A stretch of 64,000 nt of DNA from an uncultured Flavobacteriaceae bacterium (lineage in GTDB: Bacteria; Bacteroidota; Bacteroidia; Flavobacteriales; Flavobacteriaceae). This document shows, piece by piece, positions 17,917 through 27,322 of the stretch; the stretch's first letter is position 1, and each line of letters begins with the position of its first letter. The notes beneath the pieces were generated by a model. The model was given only the letters and a program-made list of their open reading frames with translations, was not told where the DNA came from and made no database searches. The stretch covers positions 1-64,000 of the forward strand of contig CANMXP010000001.1 in assembly GCA_947501845.1 (NCBI GenBank), read 5' to 3'. Position numbers and translations under genes: made by a program.

Positions 17917-20691
17917 CTATAGCGTAATATCTGGTTGTCTTCGTTTTTCATATTTTAAATCTTTTAAAATACTAGACTTAATACCAATAAAGAAATTCCA
18001 TGAAGTTCTTGTACTAAAAGGTACCCAACTAAAATTCATGCGCCAACTCAATAAATCACGTTCAAAACGTAACTGTGTATAGGTGAAACCAGCATTCTTT
18101 AAATCGTATCCAGAGGATGCTCCAATGGACCATTTAGGAGACAATTCAATATCTCCAGAAAACATGAGTGAGTGTGAGGAAATTTCATTTTGTCGTCTGG
18201 AATTTGAATAGTTTACGGCATAAGCTAAACGTAAATTCCAGGGTATTTTATAATTATAGTGATCGCTTGGAGGCTTTTCTTCATCCTCCTTTTTATCATT
18301 AATTTGTTGATTGGCAAAATCTTCAGAAACTCCAAACAGATCATCAGCACGTCCACCACTACGCAAATTTTCTTCAAGGTTTTTATCCTTTTCTTTGTTA
18401 TCACCATTTTTACTAGAAAAGGACCAGCTAGCTGTAGCATTAGCACTTGTTAATCTAAAAAGGCTACCGCCGTTGTCAATATTAAACTGATCAATTTTTT
18501 TATTGTTGTTATCCAAAGCATAAGGATCTAAAGTGGCACCAAAATTCAAGCTCATTTTGTTATCAAAAAGTTGCGTACCACCACTCACTCTTACTGGACT
18601 CCATTGTAATGAATCCCCAGCAAAATTGTAAGACGTAGAAAAGTTTAAATTATTTAATAAAATAACTTTTTTAGGCTCTGTAGCCGTACTATCCTTATCG
18701 CGAACTTTGGCTTCAAAATTATTTGAGAGCGAGAAGCCCATAGAACTTGAAAAGTTCTTATTAGGTGTTCCAAAAACACCTTGCTCAAATCTAGTATACT
18801 CTAAATTGTTATTTTCTCTAATAATATCCAATTCGGCTTCTGTTAAACCATCTGCGTTTACAACCTCTGCAGTTTCATAATATTTATCAAAAGCTGGATT
18901 TATATTATAACTGATAGATGGCCTTATTACATGCCTTATAGCTTTTATTTTGGGATCTTTGCCCTCTTTTTCAAAGTTGAACATACCATAAATAGTAGTT
19001 CCTAAACTGGTACTAAAATTGTAAGTTCTAAAGGAGTCAAACCCGTTAATAGTTTCTGTAGTTGATTGACGCTCTACAGCATCATAGGTTTCTTTTATCG
19101 TTTTAAAGGTCCATACTTCATTGTAATTTGTACTAGCACTTAAACTAAAATACTTAAATACTTTAAAATTGGTACTCAGCGGGATGGTATGTTGAAAACC
19201 TGTTTTGGCATCGTCAAACATTTCTTTTTTAAAGAAAAGAGAATCGGTGGTCTGAATTCTGTTTTCACCTCTTACGTTATACTGTAAATTTATATTTTGA
19301 ATAATCCCTTTTTTAGAGCCAGTTTTTGAAGCAAATGGGTACATTCGGCCAACACTTCCTTGAAATGTAGGAAGGGTCATGTTTATGGTCTCCGTATTGG
19401 TGTTTTGCGAATGTGTTGCTGTTAAACTAAAATTCACTTGAGGTTCTCCTTGAAACGTTTTAGAGTAAGATACAGATGATGACAACGTATTATTTAAAAA
19501 GGCTCCAGTATTTACTTGATTTACAGAAGTACGATAATAGGTACTACTACCTAGGTTAACCGAGGCCGAAAATCGCGAATTAGGATTTGCTTTGGAATCT
19601 TGGCTATGAGACCAGCGTAAATTATAAATGGTACTTCTAGAATAATCTGGAAAACCACGCTCACTATTAATTATATTTTCGTATCTAAAACCTAAATTAC
19701 CTCTAAATTTGTAGCGTTTGGCGTAAGTACTTTCTAAACGAAGACCATAACTACCATTGGTATAGTAATCTCCAATAGCTGCTAAATCTACATAATCACT
19801 AATTGCAAAATAATAACCCCCATTTTGTAAAAAGAATCCACGGTCGTTTTGTTCTCCAAACGAAGGAATAATTAACCCAGACGTTTGTGTTTCGCTTTGA
19901 GGGAAAAAAGCAAAGGGAACTCCAATAGGAGTTGGTACATCATATATAAATAAATTTGCTAATCCTGTAACTATTTTTTTACCAGGAACAATTTTTGCTT
20001 TTCGAAGTTTGATATAATACTCAGGGTCTTCGAGATCGACAGCAGTAGTATATTTGGCATTTCTTAAGAAATAAACAGAATCATTTTCCTTCTTGGTAAT
20101 TTGAGCAATTACAGTTCCTTCACCTTGTTCTGTTTTAGAATTAAATATAAGCGCCTTTTTAGTTTCGGTATTAAAAATAATAGAATCGGGCTCAACAACA
20201 TTATTACCTTGTGTAAAAACGGGTTTTTGAGTATAACCTTCAATAGAATCCGTTATACCCTTCGCATATACCGTGTTTTTAGTATAATCAATTACGATAC
20301 TCCCAGAAGTAATATTCATATCACCATAATCAATCTTAGCTTGATTGTATAGGTAAAGCTTTTGTTTTTTTTGATTAAATCTAGTGTAATCCTCGGCGTG
20401 ATAAACAACAATATTTTCTAAAAGATCTTTTTTGGGAGCAATAGAATCTGTTAATGTGGAATCCTGACTTTTTTCAGAGATTTCAGGAATAAGAAGGCTG
20501 TCGGTACTAACAACCACGCTATCTCTAACACTTTGTTTAATCGTTTTGCCTTTTTTTGGAATATCTTGAGCAAAGCTTAACGTGTTAATAAACACTGTAA
20601 AACTTAGTGCAAAAAGTATTTTAAAGTTGTTTGTATGCAACGCTTTTAAATGTATTTTTGTAAAAGTATGGCTCGGTTTTTGAAAAGCCAA
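17917..20691 (-). CDS. lptD: LPS-assembly outer-membrane protein LptD
   Basis: This 924-residue Bacteroidota-type LptD has a signal peptide ending LSFAQ (about residue 41), then an OstA-like beta-jellyroll (roughly 90-240; VYHAEDYTRFNQKKQKLYL, SGSIVIDYTKNTVYAKG) and a long C-terminal beta-barrel. FFPQSETQTSGLIIPSFGEQ marks the jellyroll-to-barrel junction. LptD, with the LptE lipoprotein, inserts LPS into the outer leaflet. A low-complexity acidic stretch near residues 760-800 (NDKKEDEEKPP) is probably an external loop. The gene is divergent from the amidase gene and precedes ridA. Confidence 0.93.
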   Translation of the reverse strand: MAFQKPSHTFTKIHLKALHTNNFKILFALSFTVFINTLSFAQDIPKKGKTIKQSVRDSVVVSTDSLLIPEISEKSQDSTLTDSIAPKKDLLENIVVYHAEDYTRFNQKKQKLYLYNQAKIDYGDMNITSGSIVIDYTKNTVYAKGITDSIEGYTQKPVFTQGNNVVEPDSIIFNTETKKALIFNSKTEQGEGTVIAQITKKENDSVYFLRNAKYTTAVDLEDPEYYIKLRKAKIVPGKKIVTGLANLFIYDVPTPIGVPFAFFPQSETQTSGLIIPSFGEQNDRGFFLQNGGYYFAISDYVDLAAIGDYYTNGSYGLRLESTYAKRYKFRGNLGFRYENIINSERGFPDYSRSTIYNLRWSHSQDSKANPNSRFSASVNLGSSTYYRTSVNQVNTGAFLNNTLSSSVSYSKTFQGEPQVNFSLTATHSQNTNTETINMTLPTFQGSVGRMYPFASKTGSKKGIIQNINLQYNVRGENRIQTTDSLFFKKEMFDDAKTGFQHTIPLSTNFKVFKYFSLSASTNYNEVWTFKTIKETYDAVERQSTTETINGFDSFRTYNFSTSLGTTIYGMFNFEKEGKDPKIKAIRHVIRPSISYNINPAFDKYYETAEVVNADGLTEAELDIIRENNNLEYTRFEQGVFGTPNKNFSSSMGFSLSNNFEAKVRDKDSTATEPKKVILLNNLNFSTSYNFAGDSLQWSPVRVSGGTQLFDNKMSLNFGATLDPYALDNNNKKIDQFNIDNGGSLFRLTSANATASWSFSSKNGDNKEKDKNLEENLRSGGRADDLFGVSEDFANQQINDKKEDEEKPPSDHYNYKIPWNLRLAYAVNYSNSRRQNEISSHSLMFSGDIELSPKWSIGASSGYDLKNAGFTYTQLRFERDLLSWRMNFSWVPFSTRTSWNFFIGIKSSILKDLKYEKRRQPDITL

Positions 20692-20812
20692 AATTACATA
20701 TATTTTTCTGTGATTGATTTAATAATCAGTTAAAAATTTAAAATTAAAATAAACCGAGTTTTTAATCGACAAAACTCTTGATAAATCCCTTTGTTAAAAC
20801 GGTAAATATATT

Positions 20813-20842
20813 GAGATGTTACATGTTTTTCGATTAAAATAA
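20813..20842 (+). promoter_or_regulatory. 30-bp conserved intergenic motif, copy A
   Basis: GAGATGTTACATG then TTTTTCGATTAAAATAA ends 13 bp before the amidase start codon, in the lptD/amidase divergent spacer. It matches 26 of 30 positions with a second copy at 62971-63000. Its place in the 5' leader suggests a cis-regulatory or RNA-level element. I do not recognise a named site. Confidence 0.5.
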
Positions 20843-20855
20843 ATTTATATACCAC

Positions 20856-21962
20856 ATGAAAACGCACAGAGTATTACTTTTCGTATCCTTTATAATAGTA
20901 TTAACATTTTCATCATTTATAAAAACAGATGGAAATTTTAATAAAGATAAATTTGTTGTTGTATTAGATGCTGGTCATGGTGGCCATGACCCAGGTAACT
21001 TGGGTAATGGTTATAAGGAAAAGGATATTGCCTTAAAAATAGTTTTAGAAGTTGGACGTATACTTCAAAAAGATCCCAATATAGAAGTTGTTTATACACG
21101 AAAAAAAGATGTGTTTATCGATTTGTTTGTTAGAGGACAAATTGCAAATAAAGCAAATGCAGATTTATTTGTGTCTGTGCACTGTAATTCTCATAGCTCA
21201 CAAGCTCATGGAACGGAAACTTTTGTATTAGGGACACACAAAAATCAAACAAACTTTGAAGTGGCTAAAAAAGAAAACTCAGTGATTTTTCTTGAAGATG
21301 ATTATGAAAAGAACTATGCAGGCTTCGATCCTAATTCACCAGAATCTGTTATGAGTATATTATTGAGTCAGGAAGAATACCTAGACCAAAGCATTACATT
21401 AGCTAGTATAATACAAAAAAAGTTTACTCATAGATTAAAACGTAAGAACAGAGGTGTTAAACAAGCAGGGTTTATTGTTTTGCACCAAACAGTTATGCCT
21501 AGTGTTTTAGTTGAAACAGGGTTTTTAACGTATAAAAAGGAAGGTTCTTATTTAAACTCTAAAAAAGGACAACAACAAATGTCCAGTTCTATTGCTAATG
21601 CTATTTTGGAATACAAAAGGAGTTTAGATAAAAATGTAAATAATTTTTCAAGCGATGAAGAGGTCGTCAAAGAGCTAGCTGTAGAACCGATCTTGGGGGA
21701 TATCGTCTTTAAGGTTCAAATAGCTGCAGGGTCTACGCCACTTGAAACAAAACCTTACAATTTTAAAGGCTTACAAGGAGTTTCTCGTTTAAAAGATGGT
21801 CATGTTTATAAATACTTTTATGGAGCTACATCTAATTATGACAAAATAAAAGTACTGGAAGGAGAAGCCGCAGAAAAAGGCTATACTTCAAGTTTTATTG
21901 TTGCTTTTAAAGATGGAAAAAAAATAGCATTGATTGATGCTTTAAAAACAACTACGAATTAA
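20856..21962 (+). CDS. N-acetylmuramoyl-L-alanine amidase (Amidase_3, AmiA/B/C type)
   Basis: The 368-residue exported zinc amidase has an N-terminal signal or anchor segment (7-22). The catalytic domain starts at VVVLDAGHGGHDPGN: zinc ligands His41, Glu55 and His109 (SVHCNSH), catalytic Glu220 in VLVETGFLTYKKE. The C-terminal ~85 residues (FKVQIAAGSTPLE onward) look like a SPOR-like peptidoglycan-binding domain. It cleaves the lactyl amide between MurNAc and the stem peptide, typically during septum splitting. It precedes the MCE gene by ~50 bp, a pairing common in Flavobacteriia. The conserved 30-bp motif lies just ahead of its start. Confidence 0.95.
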   Translation: MKTHRVLLFVSFIIVLTFSSFIKTDGNFNKDKFVVVLDAGHGGHDPGNLGNGYKEKDIALKIVLEVGRILQKDPNIEVVYTRKKDVFIDLFVRGQIANKANADLFVSVHCNSHSSQAHGTETFVLGTHKNQTNFEVAKKENSVIFLEDDYEKNYAGFDPNSPESVMSILLSQEEYLDQSITLASIIQKKFTHRLKRKNRGVKQAGFIVLHQTVMPSVLVETGFLTYKKEGSYLNSKKGQQQMSSSIANAILEYKRSLDKNVNNFSSDEEVVKELAVEPILGDIVFKVQIAAGSTPLETKPYNFKGLQGVSRLKDGHVYKYFYGATSNYDKIKVLEGEAAEKGYTSSFIVAFKDGKKIALIDALKTTTN

Positions 21963-22011
21963 GCTGTTTCTTTCAAATTTATTTTAAATTTGTTTTCTAA
22001 TACATTTTAGT

Positions 22012-22944
22012 TTGAAAATATCAAGAGAAGTTAAAACTGGCATATTAGTAATATTGGGAATCTCCCTATCTATTTTTGGATTTAATTATTTAAAAGGTCA
22101 AAATCTGTTCGATTCTACTAATGTTTACTATACCGAATTTGATTATAACGCTTTGACTCAATCGTCTTTAGTAACGGTTAAAGGGAACTCCGTAGGGAAA
22201 ATTAAAGATATCACTTACGATTTTAAAACTGGAAAAACCCGAGTGGCATTTTTTGTAAATGAAGAATTAAAGTTTTCAAAAAATAGTATTGTTAGACTTT
22301 ATGAAACTAGTGTCATGGGAGGTAACGCTATAGCTATAATAATGGCTGAAGATGGAGAAACTGCAAAACCTGGGACTGTTTTAAAATCTGAAGTAGAAAC
22401 AGGACTGGTGTCCAGTCTTTCAAAGAATTTTTCTGGAATTAGTAGTGAGCTTAATTCTACATTAAGAGCGACAGACACCTTATTTACAAGTTTAAATACG
22501 TTTGTTAATGATAATTCTGAAGCAGGGTTAAAAAGTACTATCAAAGAGTTAAACGAAACTCTAAAATCTTTTAAAACAACTTCAAATACCGTTAATAATG
22601 TCATTGCAAAAAATGATAAAAATATAGCAGGTATTCTTGAAAAGTTTAAAACAACTAGTGATGGTTTAGCGGCGTTAACAACAGAACTTAAGAATGCGAA
22701 TGTTGGTTCAACTGTAGAAAACCTAAACAAAACCCTAAACAATTTAAATGGTATATTAGCTGCTATTGGTAAAGGAGAAGGGTCTATGGGAAAACTTCTT
22801 AAGGATGAAACTTTATATAATAATTTAGAAGGAGCCACTAAAGAAATGGAAGCCTTATTGCGAGATATCAAGTTGCACCCAAAACGCTATTTCAGAATTT
22901 TATCAAAAAAGGAAATTCCATACAAAGAAGAGGAAACTAAATAA
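22012..22944 (+). CDS. MlaD/MCE family lipid-transport protein
   Basis: The 310-residue protein starts at TTG 22012, which gives the standard MCE N-terminus MKISREVKTGILVILGISL with one membrane helix. The MCE domain follows (about 36-115; SSLVTVKGNSVGKIKDI, VRLYETSVMGGNAIAII), then a long helical segment (135-300) likely to form a hexameric tunnel or needle. MCE proteins move phospholipids between membranes with an ABC transporter (MlaE/MlaF), which is not next to this gene. Immediate neighbours are the amidase upstream and the Fe-S pair 5 bp downstream, an arrangement conserved in the family. Confidence 0.92.
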   Translation: MKISREVKTGILVILGISLSIFGFNYLKGQNLFDSTNVYYTEFDYNALTQSSLVTVKGNSVGKIKDITYDFKTGKTRVAFFVNEELKFSKNSIVRLYETSVMGGNAIAIIMAEDGETAKPGTVLKSEVETGLVSSLSKNFSGISSELNSTLRATDTLFTSLNTFVNDNSEAGLKSTIKELNETLKSFKTTSNTVNNVIAKNDKNIAGILEKFKTTSDGLAALTTELKNANVGSTVENLNKTLNNLNGILAAIGKGEGSMGKLLKDETLYNNLEGATKEMEALLRDIKLHPKRYFRILSKKEIPYKEEETK

Positions 22945-22949
22945 ACCTT

Positions 22950-24263
22950 ATGCATTATTTACCCAATATTCTTTTTGCTATAATACTAATTGCTGGTATT
23001 GGTTTTTTTGTTAAAAATATAAAAAAACTTTCCCGAAATATTAAATTAGGTCGCGATGTAGATGTTAGTGATAATAAATCGCAACGCTGGAAAAATATGG
23101 CAATGATTGCCTTGGGACAAAGCAAAATGGTACGCCGTCCCATTGCAGGCTTTTTACATGTTGTGGTATATATTGGTTTTATAATAATTAATATGGAGGT
23201 CTTAGAAATTATCATTGATGGAATTTTCGGGACTCATAGAATTGGTTTAAAAGTCTTACCACAATCTTTTTACGGCTTTTTAATTGGTGCTTTTGAGATA
23301 TTAGCAGTTTTAGTGTTTGTATCTGTTATTTTATTTTGGATACGCAGAAATGTAATAAGGTTACAACGTTTCTGGAAAAGTGAAATGACTAGTTGGCCTA
23401 AAAATGACGGTAATAATATTTTGTATTTTGAAATGGTGCTTATGACTTTGTTTCTGGTTATGAATGCGACAGATATTCATTTCCAGAATATGAACTCAGG
23501 TAATGCTATCAGCCAATTTATAGCACCTTGGTTTAGTGGCCTATCTAACACAACACTACATTTTATAGAAAGAAGTGCATGGTGGTTGCATATTATAGGG
23601 ATACTAATTTTCTTGAATTATCTTTATTTTTCAAAGCATTTACACATATTATTAGCTTTCCCTAATACTTTTTACGGAAAACTACAACCTAAGGGGCAAC
23701 TGGATAATTTAGAAGCAGTTACAAAAGAAGTTAAAATGATGATGGATCCTAATATTGATCCATTTGCAGCACCTGCCGAAGGAGCCGAAGGTGAGATACC
23801 TGCTAAGTTTGGAGCCAGTGATGTACAAGATTTAAGCTGGGTACAATTACTAAATGCTTATACATGTACAGAATGTGGACGTTGTACTAGTGAGTGCCCT
23901 GCAAACCAAACAGGTAAAAAACTGTCGCCCCGAAAAATTATGATGGATACCAGAGATCGTCTTGAGGAGGTTGGCAAAAATATAGATGCCAATAAAGGTG
24001 AATTTAAGGATGACGGAAAACAACTATTAGACAACTATATCACGAGAGAAGAACTTTGGGCATGTACATCATGTAATGCTTGCGTAGAAGCTTGTCCAGT
24101 AAGTATAGATCCACTATCAATTATTTTAGATATGCGTCGTTATTTGGTTATGGAGCAGTCTGCTGCCCCAACAGAATTAAATAATATGATGACCAATATT
24201 GAAAACAATGGTGCGCCATGGCCATACAATCAAATGGATAGATTAAATTGGAAGAACGAATAG
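22950..24263 (+). CDS. Membrane (Fe-S) oxidoreductase subunit (HdrC/NarI-like)
   Basis: The 437-residue protein has about six membrane helices in the first ~240 residues, resembling a NarI-type cytochrome b or quinone-interacting module. The soluble C-terminal ferredoxin domain carries two 4Fe-4S motifs: Cys306, 309, 312, 316 (CTECGRCTSECP) and Cys372, 375, 378, 382 (CTSCNACVEACP). With the CCG-type partner encoded 38 bp downstream it forms a heterodisulfide-reductase or glycolate-oxidase-like electron-transfer pair. Donor and acceptor are unknown. It follows the MCE gene by 5 bp, so translation is probably coupled. Confidence 0.88.
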   Translation: MHYLPNILFAIILIAGIGFFVKNIKKLSRNIKLGRDVDVSDNKSQRWKNMAMIALGQSKMVRRPIAGFLHVVVYIGFIIINMEVLEIIIDGIFGTHRIGLKVLPQSFYGFLIGAFEILAVLVFVSVILFWIRRNVIRLQRFWKSEMTSWPKNDGNNILYFEMVLMTLFLVMNATDIHFQNMNSGNAISQFIAPWFSGLSNTTLHFIERSAWWLHIIGILIFLNYLYFSKHLHILLAFPNTFYGKLQPKGQLDNLEAVTKEVKMMMDPNIDPFAAPAEGAEGEIPAKFGASDVQDLSWVQLLNAYTCTECGRCTSECPANQTGKKLSPRKIMMDTRDRLEEVGKNIDANKGEFKDDGKQLLDNYITREELWACTSCNACVEACPVSIDPLSIILDMRRYLVMEQSAAPTELNNMMTNIENNGAPWPYNQMDRLNWKNE

Positions 24264-24301
24264 TTTATTATTATTATAAATTCAAAAAATCAAAATAAGA
24301 A

Positions 24302-25093
24302 ATGAGCGAATTACTAAAAGTGCCAACTATGGCAGAATTTATGGCTCAAGGCAAGCAACCAGAAGTGTTATTTTGGGTTGGTTGTGCAGGTAGTTTTGAT
24401 GATAGAGCAAAAAAAATCACAAAGGCTTTTGTTAAACTATTAAACAAAGCTAATGTTGAATTTGCAGTATTAGGCACCGAAGAAAGTTGTACAGGAGATC
24501 CAGCAAAGCGATCTGGAAACGAATTTTTGTTTCAAATGCAAGCGGTAACTAATATAGAAGTATTAAATGCATATGAAGTAAAAAAAATAGTTACAGCTTG
24601 TCCGCATTGTTTTAATACGATTAAAAACGAATATCCAGAATTAGGTGGTCAATATGAAGTCATGCACCACACACAATTTTTAAAAACCTTATTGAATGAA
24701 GGTCGTTTGACTGTTGAGGGCGGACAATTTAAAGGCAAACGTATTACATTTCACGATCCTTGTTATTTGGGTAGAGCTAATAATGTATATGAAGCTCCAA
24801 GAGTGCTTATACAAAAGTTAGAAGCAGAATTGGTTGAAATGAAGAATTGCCGACGCAACGGTTTGTGCTGTGGTGCAGGTGGAGCACAAATGTTTAAAGA
24901 ACCTGAAAAAGGAGATAAAGATGTTAATGTAGAAAGGACAGAACAGGCATTAGATGTCAAACCAGAAATTATTGCAGCAGGTTGCCCATTTTGTAACACG
25001 ATGATGACCGATGGTGTAAAAGCCAAAGAAAAAGAAGCAGATGTTGCCGTTATGGATATCGCTGAACTTATTGCTAATGCTCAGGATTTATAG
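24302..25093 (+). CDS. CCG-domain (Fe-S) oxidoreductase subunit (HdrB/GlcF/LutA-like)
   Basis: The 263-residue soluble protein has two cysteine-rich CCG domains: CPHCFNTIKNEY, CYLGRANNVYEAPR, CRRNGLCCGAGGAQMF and CPFCNTMM. Such domains bind a non-cubane 4Fe-4S cluster in HdrB and also occur in GlpC, GlcF and LutA. It is the natural partner of the upstream membrane Fe-S protein. The substrate is unknown; a quinone-linked oxidoreductase is a reasonable inference. It lies in the gene order MCE, Fe-S membrane protein, CCG protein, small conserved protein. Confidence 0.88.
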   Translation: MSELLKVPTMAEFMAQGKQPEVLFWVGCAGSFDDRAKKITKAFVKLLNKANVEFAVLGTEESCTGDPAKRSGNEFLFQMQAVTNIEVLNAYEVKKIVTACPHCFNTIKNEYPELGGQYEVMHHTQFLKTLLNEGRLTVEGGQFKGKRITFHDPCYLGRANNVYEAPRVLIQKLEAELVEMKNCRRNGLCCGAGGAQMFKEPEKGDKDVNVERTEQALDVKPEIIAAGCPFCNTMMTDGVKAKEKEADVAVMDIAELIANAQDL

Positions 25094-25142
25094 TTTTATT
25101 ATTCCTGTGGCAGCGGGAACCCACTTAATTTAGTTTATTAAA

Positions 25143-25628
25143 ATGTTAGTAGATTTTAACATATTACCAGAAGAATCACGTGTTTGGATTTACCAAGCAA
25201 ATCGCTCATTTACCGAGCAAGAGATTGAAGAAATACAGTCTAAATTAAATGTTTTTATAGAGAATTGGACTGCGCACGGAAGTGATTTACAAGCAGGGCA
25301 TTTAATCAAGTATAAGCGCTTTATTATTATTGGTTTAAACCAAAATTTAAATGCAGCAACTGGTTGTTCTATTGATGCTTCGGTCCATTTTATTCAACAA
25401 TTAGAAAAGGAATATAATGTCGACTTGATGGACAAAATGAATGTGTCTTACAAACAAGGAGAGTATATTGCTTACAAGCCACTCATTGACTTTAAGAAAA
25501 TGGCAAAAGACAAAGCCATTTCTAAAAATACTATTGTGTTCAATAATTTAGTGACTAATATTTTGGAATTTAAGGAAAATTGGGAGGTTCCTGCCAGTGA
25601 GAGTTGGCATAGTAGGTTTGTTAAATAG
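25143..25628 (+). CDS. Conserved small protein of the Fe-S cluster block (misnamed 'ABC transporter ATPase' in databases)
   Basis: The 161-residue soluble protein has N-terminus LVDFNILPEESRVWIYQANRSF and later FIENWTAHGSDLQAGHLIKY and GCSIDASVHFIQQLEKEY. It has no Walker A, no signature motif and no membrane helix, so despite a name often attached to homologues it is not an ABC ATPase. The GCSIDAS cysteine and WTAHGSDL are the most conserved-looking parts. It follows the CCG-domain gene by 49 bp and belongs to the same probable transcript. Function unknown. Confidence 0.8.
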   Translation: MLVDFNILPEESRVWIYQANRSFTEQEIEEIQSKLNVFIENWTAHGSDLQAGHLIKYKRFIIIGLNQNLNAATGCSIDASVHFIQQLEKEYNVDLMDKMNVSYKQGEYIAYKPLIDFKKMAKDKAISKNTIVFNNLVTNILEFKENWEVPASESWHSRFVK

Positions 25629-25828
25629 CTCAATGTCAAAATTTCGGTTTAATCTCTCTCAACAAGTATTAATTAAGCCAGAAAAAGGGTATTAAATTTG
25701 AGACCGTTGCCTTGTATTTGTTTTAGACCAAAAAAATATAAGATTGCAAGGTATTTACTTTAAAAAAACTTTTATATATCAAATAGAATAATGATTTTTA
25801 CAGCTTTCAAAAGCGTAAACATGAAATT

Positions 25829-27052
25829 ATGGCTAACGATATAATTCTATTAAATATTTCTGGGCAAGATAAACCAGGATTGACCTCTAGTTTAACCTCT
25901 GTTTTATCTGAATACGGAGCCAAAATATTAGATATTGGACAAGCAAATATCCATGATACTCTATCCCTAGGGATGTTATTTGAAATTAAGTCTGGGGCAA
26001 AATCAGCTGCTGTATTAAAAGATATACTTTTTAAGGCTTATGAATTAGGTATTACAGCGAAATTTACACCCATTACGCTTGAAGATTACGAAAAATGGGT
26101 AGGCTCGCAAGGAAAAGATAGGTATATAGTTACTATTTTGGGAGAAAAATTAGCAGCCGAACAAATATCAGAAGTCACTAAAGTCATCTCAGAAAAGAAT
26201 TTAAATATAGATTCTATTAAAAGACTTACAGGACGTTTGTCTTTAGTGAAACCCGAAGAATATCCTAGGGCATCTATTCAATTATCGATTCGTGGGAGAA
26301 TTGATAACAAAGAAGAAATGACTGCTAAGTTTATGGAAATTTCAAGAGAATTAGATGTGGATATTGCTTTTCAGGAAGACAATATCTATAGAAGGAACAG
26401 ACGTTTGGTATGTTTTGATATGGATTCTACGTTAATACAAACCGAGGTTATTGATGAATTGGCTGAATTAGCAGGTGTTGGTGATGAAGTAAAAGCCATT
26501 ACAGAATCTGCTATGCAGGGAGAAATAGACTTTACAGAGAGTTTTAAACGACGCATGAAATTGCTTAAAGGTCTGAGCGAAGATGTACTTCGTGATGTTG
26601 CTGTTAATTTACCTATAACAAAGGGAGCCAAAAGACTTATAGATACTTTAAAAAGTTACGGGTTTAAAACGGCCATTCTATCAGGAGGTTTTACTTATTT
26701 TGGACATTATTTAAAAGAAGAATTGGGTATGGATTATGTATATGCCAACCAATTGGAGATTAAAGATGGTGTTTTAACTGGTGGTTATCTGGGAGATATT
26801 GTTGATGGTAATAAAAAAGCAGAATACCTTAAAGAAATTGCTAAAAATGAAGAAATAGATATAAGTCAAACCATTGCGGTTGGAGATGGAGCCAATGATC
26901 TTCCTATGTTAAACCTTGCAGGATTAGGGATTGCTTTTCATGCAAAACCTACGGTAAAGGATAATGCACAAAGCTCAATTTCAAGTATCGGGTTAGATGG
27001 AGTACTGTATTTATTGGGGTACCACGACAGGCATATAGATTTAATTGAATAA
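25829..27052 (+). CDS. serB: Phosphoserine phosphatase with two ACT domains
   Basis: This 407-residue protein has two ACT-like domains (about 5-80 and 98-180) followed by a HAD phosphatase. The HAD signature DMDST has nucleophile Asp197, and ILSGGFTYFG and AVGDGANDLPML complete the motifs. It makes L-serine from phosphoserine, the last step of the phosphorylated pathway. The ACT part suggests amino-acid feedback control. It is preceded by a 200-bp non-coding spacer and followed by a 270-bp one, so it is probably transcribed alone. Confidence 0.95.
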   Translation: MANDIILLNISGQDKPGLTSSLTSVLSEYGAKILDIGQANIHDTLSLGMLFEIKSGAKSAAVLKDILFKAYELGITAKFTPITLEDYEKWVGSQGKDRYIVTILGEKLAAEQISEVTKVISEKNLNIDSIKRLTGRLSLVKPEEYPRASIQLSIRGRIDNKEEMTAKFMEISRELDVDIAFQEDNIYRRNRRLVCFDMDSTLIQTEVIDELAELAGVGDEVKAITESAMQGEIDFTESFKRRMKLLKGLSEDVLRDVAVNLPITKGAKRLIDTLKSYGFKTAILSGGFTYFGHYLKEELGMDYVYANQLEIKDGVLTGGYLGDIVDGNKKAEYLKEIAKNEEIDISQTIAVGDGANDLPMLNLAGLGIAFHAKPTVKDNAQSSISSIGLDGVLYLLGYHDRHIDLIE

Positions 27053-27322
27053 AAAAGGTTCAATTTATAGGAAACGATAAAAATCTGCAGACATCTAAAC
27101 GTATATACGTCCTTAATAATTTAATTAAAGGCAAGCAGAGTTTTATGAAAACAGATAAATGTCTGAAAGTGAGGACTAATACTGGTGCTTTTCAAAATAA
27201 TAGTTGATCATTTCTGTAAAAATCTATCCTAAAGTCTTTTTATCTTCTCTTTAAAAGTATTAATTTGGCATTATTATTAGTATTAAGTTAATAGCAATTA
27301 ACGCTTCCTAATTCATTCTTTT
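27053..27322. other. Non-coding spacer serB to GH3 fusion
   Basis: 270 bp of AT-rich sequence with no credible open frame on either strand and no hairpin followed by T. It probably contains the promoter for the downstream hydrolase, but no clear Bacteroidota -33/-7 pair (TTTG, TAnnTTTG) stands out. Confidence 0.5.

Noticed and set aside
22299-22871. 190-codon open frame on the minus strand opposite the MCE gene
   Set aside because: It lies wholly antisense to a gene with clear MCE motifs. Its composition (Ser/Leu/Phe-rich) is what the complement of a Lys/Glu/Asn-rich gene gives.
25143-25628. ABC transporter ATPase
   Set aside because: The protein has no Walker A, Walker B or signature motif; the database name appears to be carried over in error.
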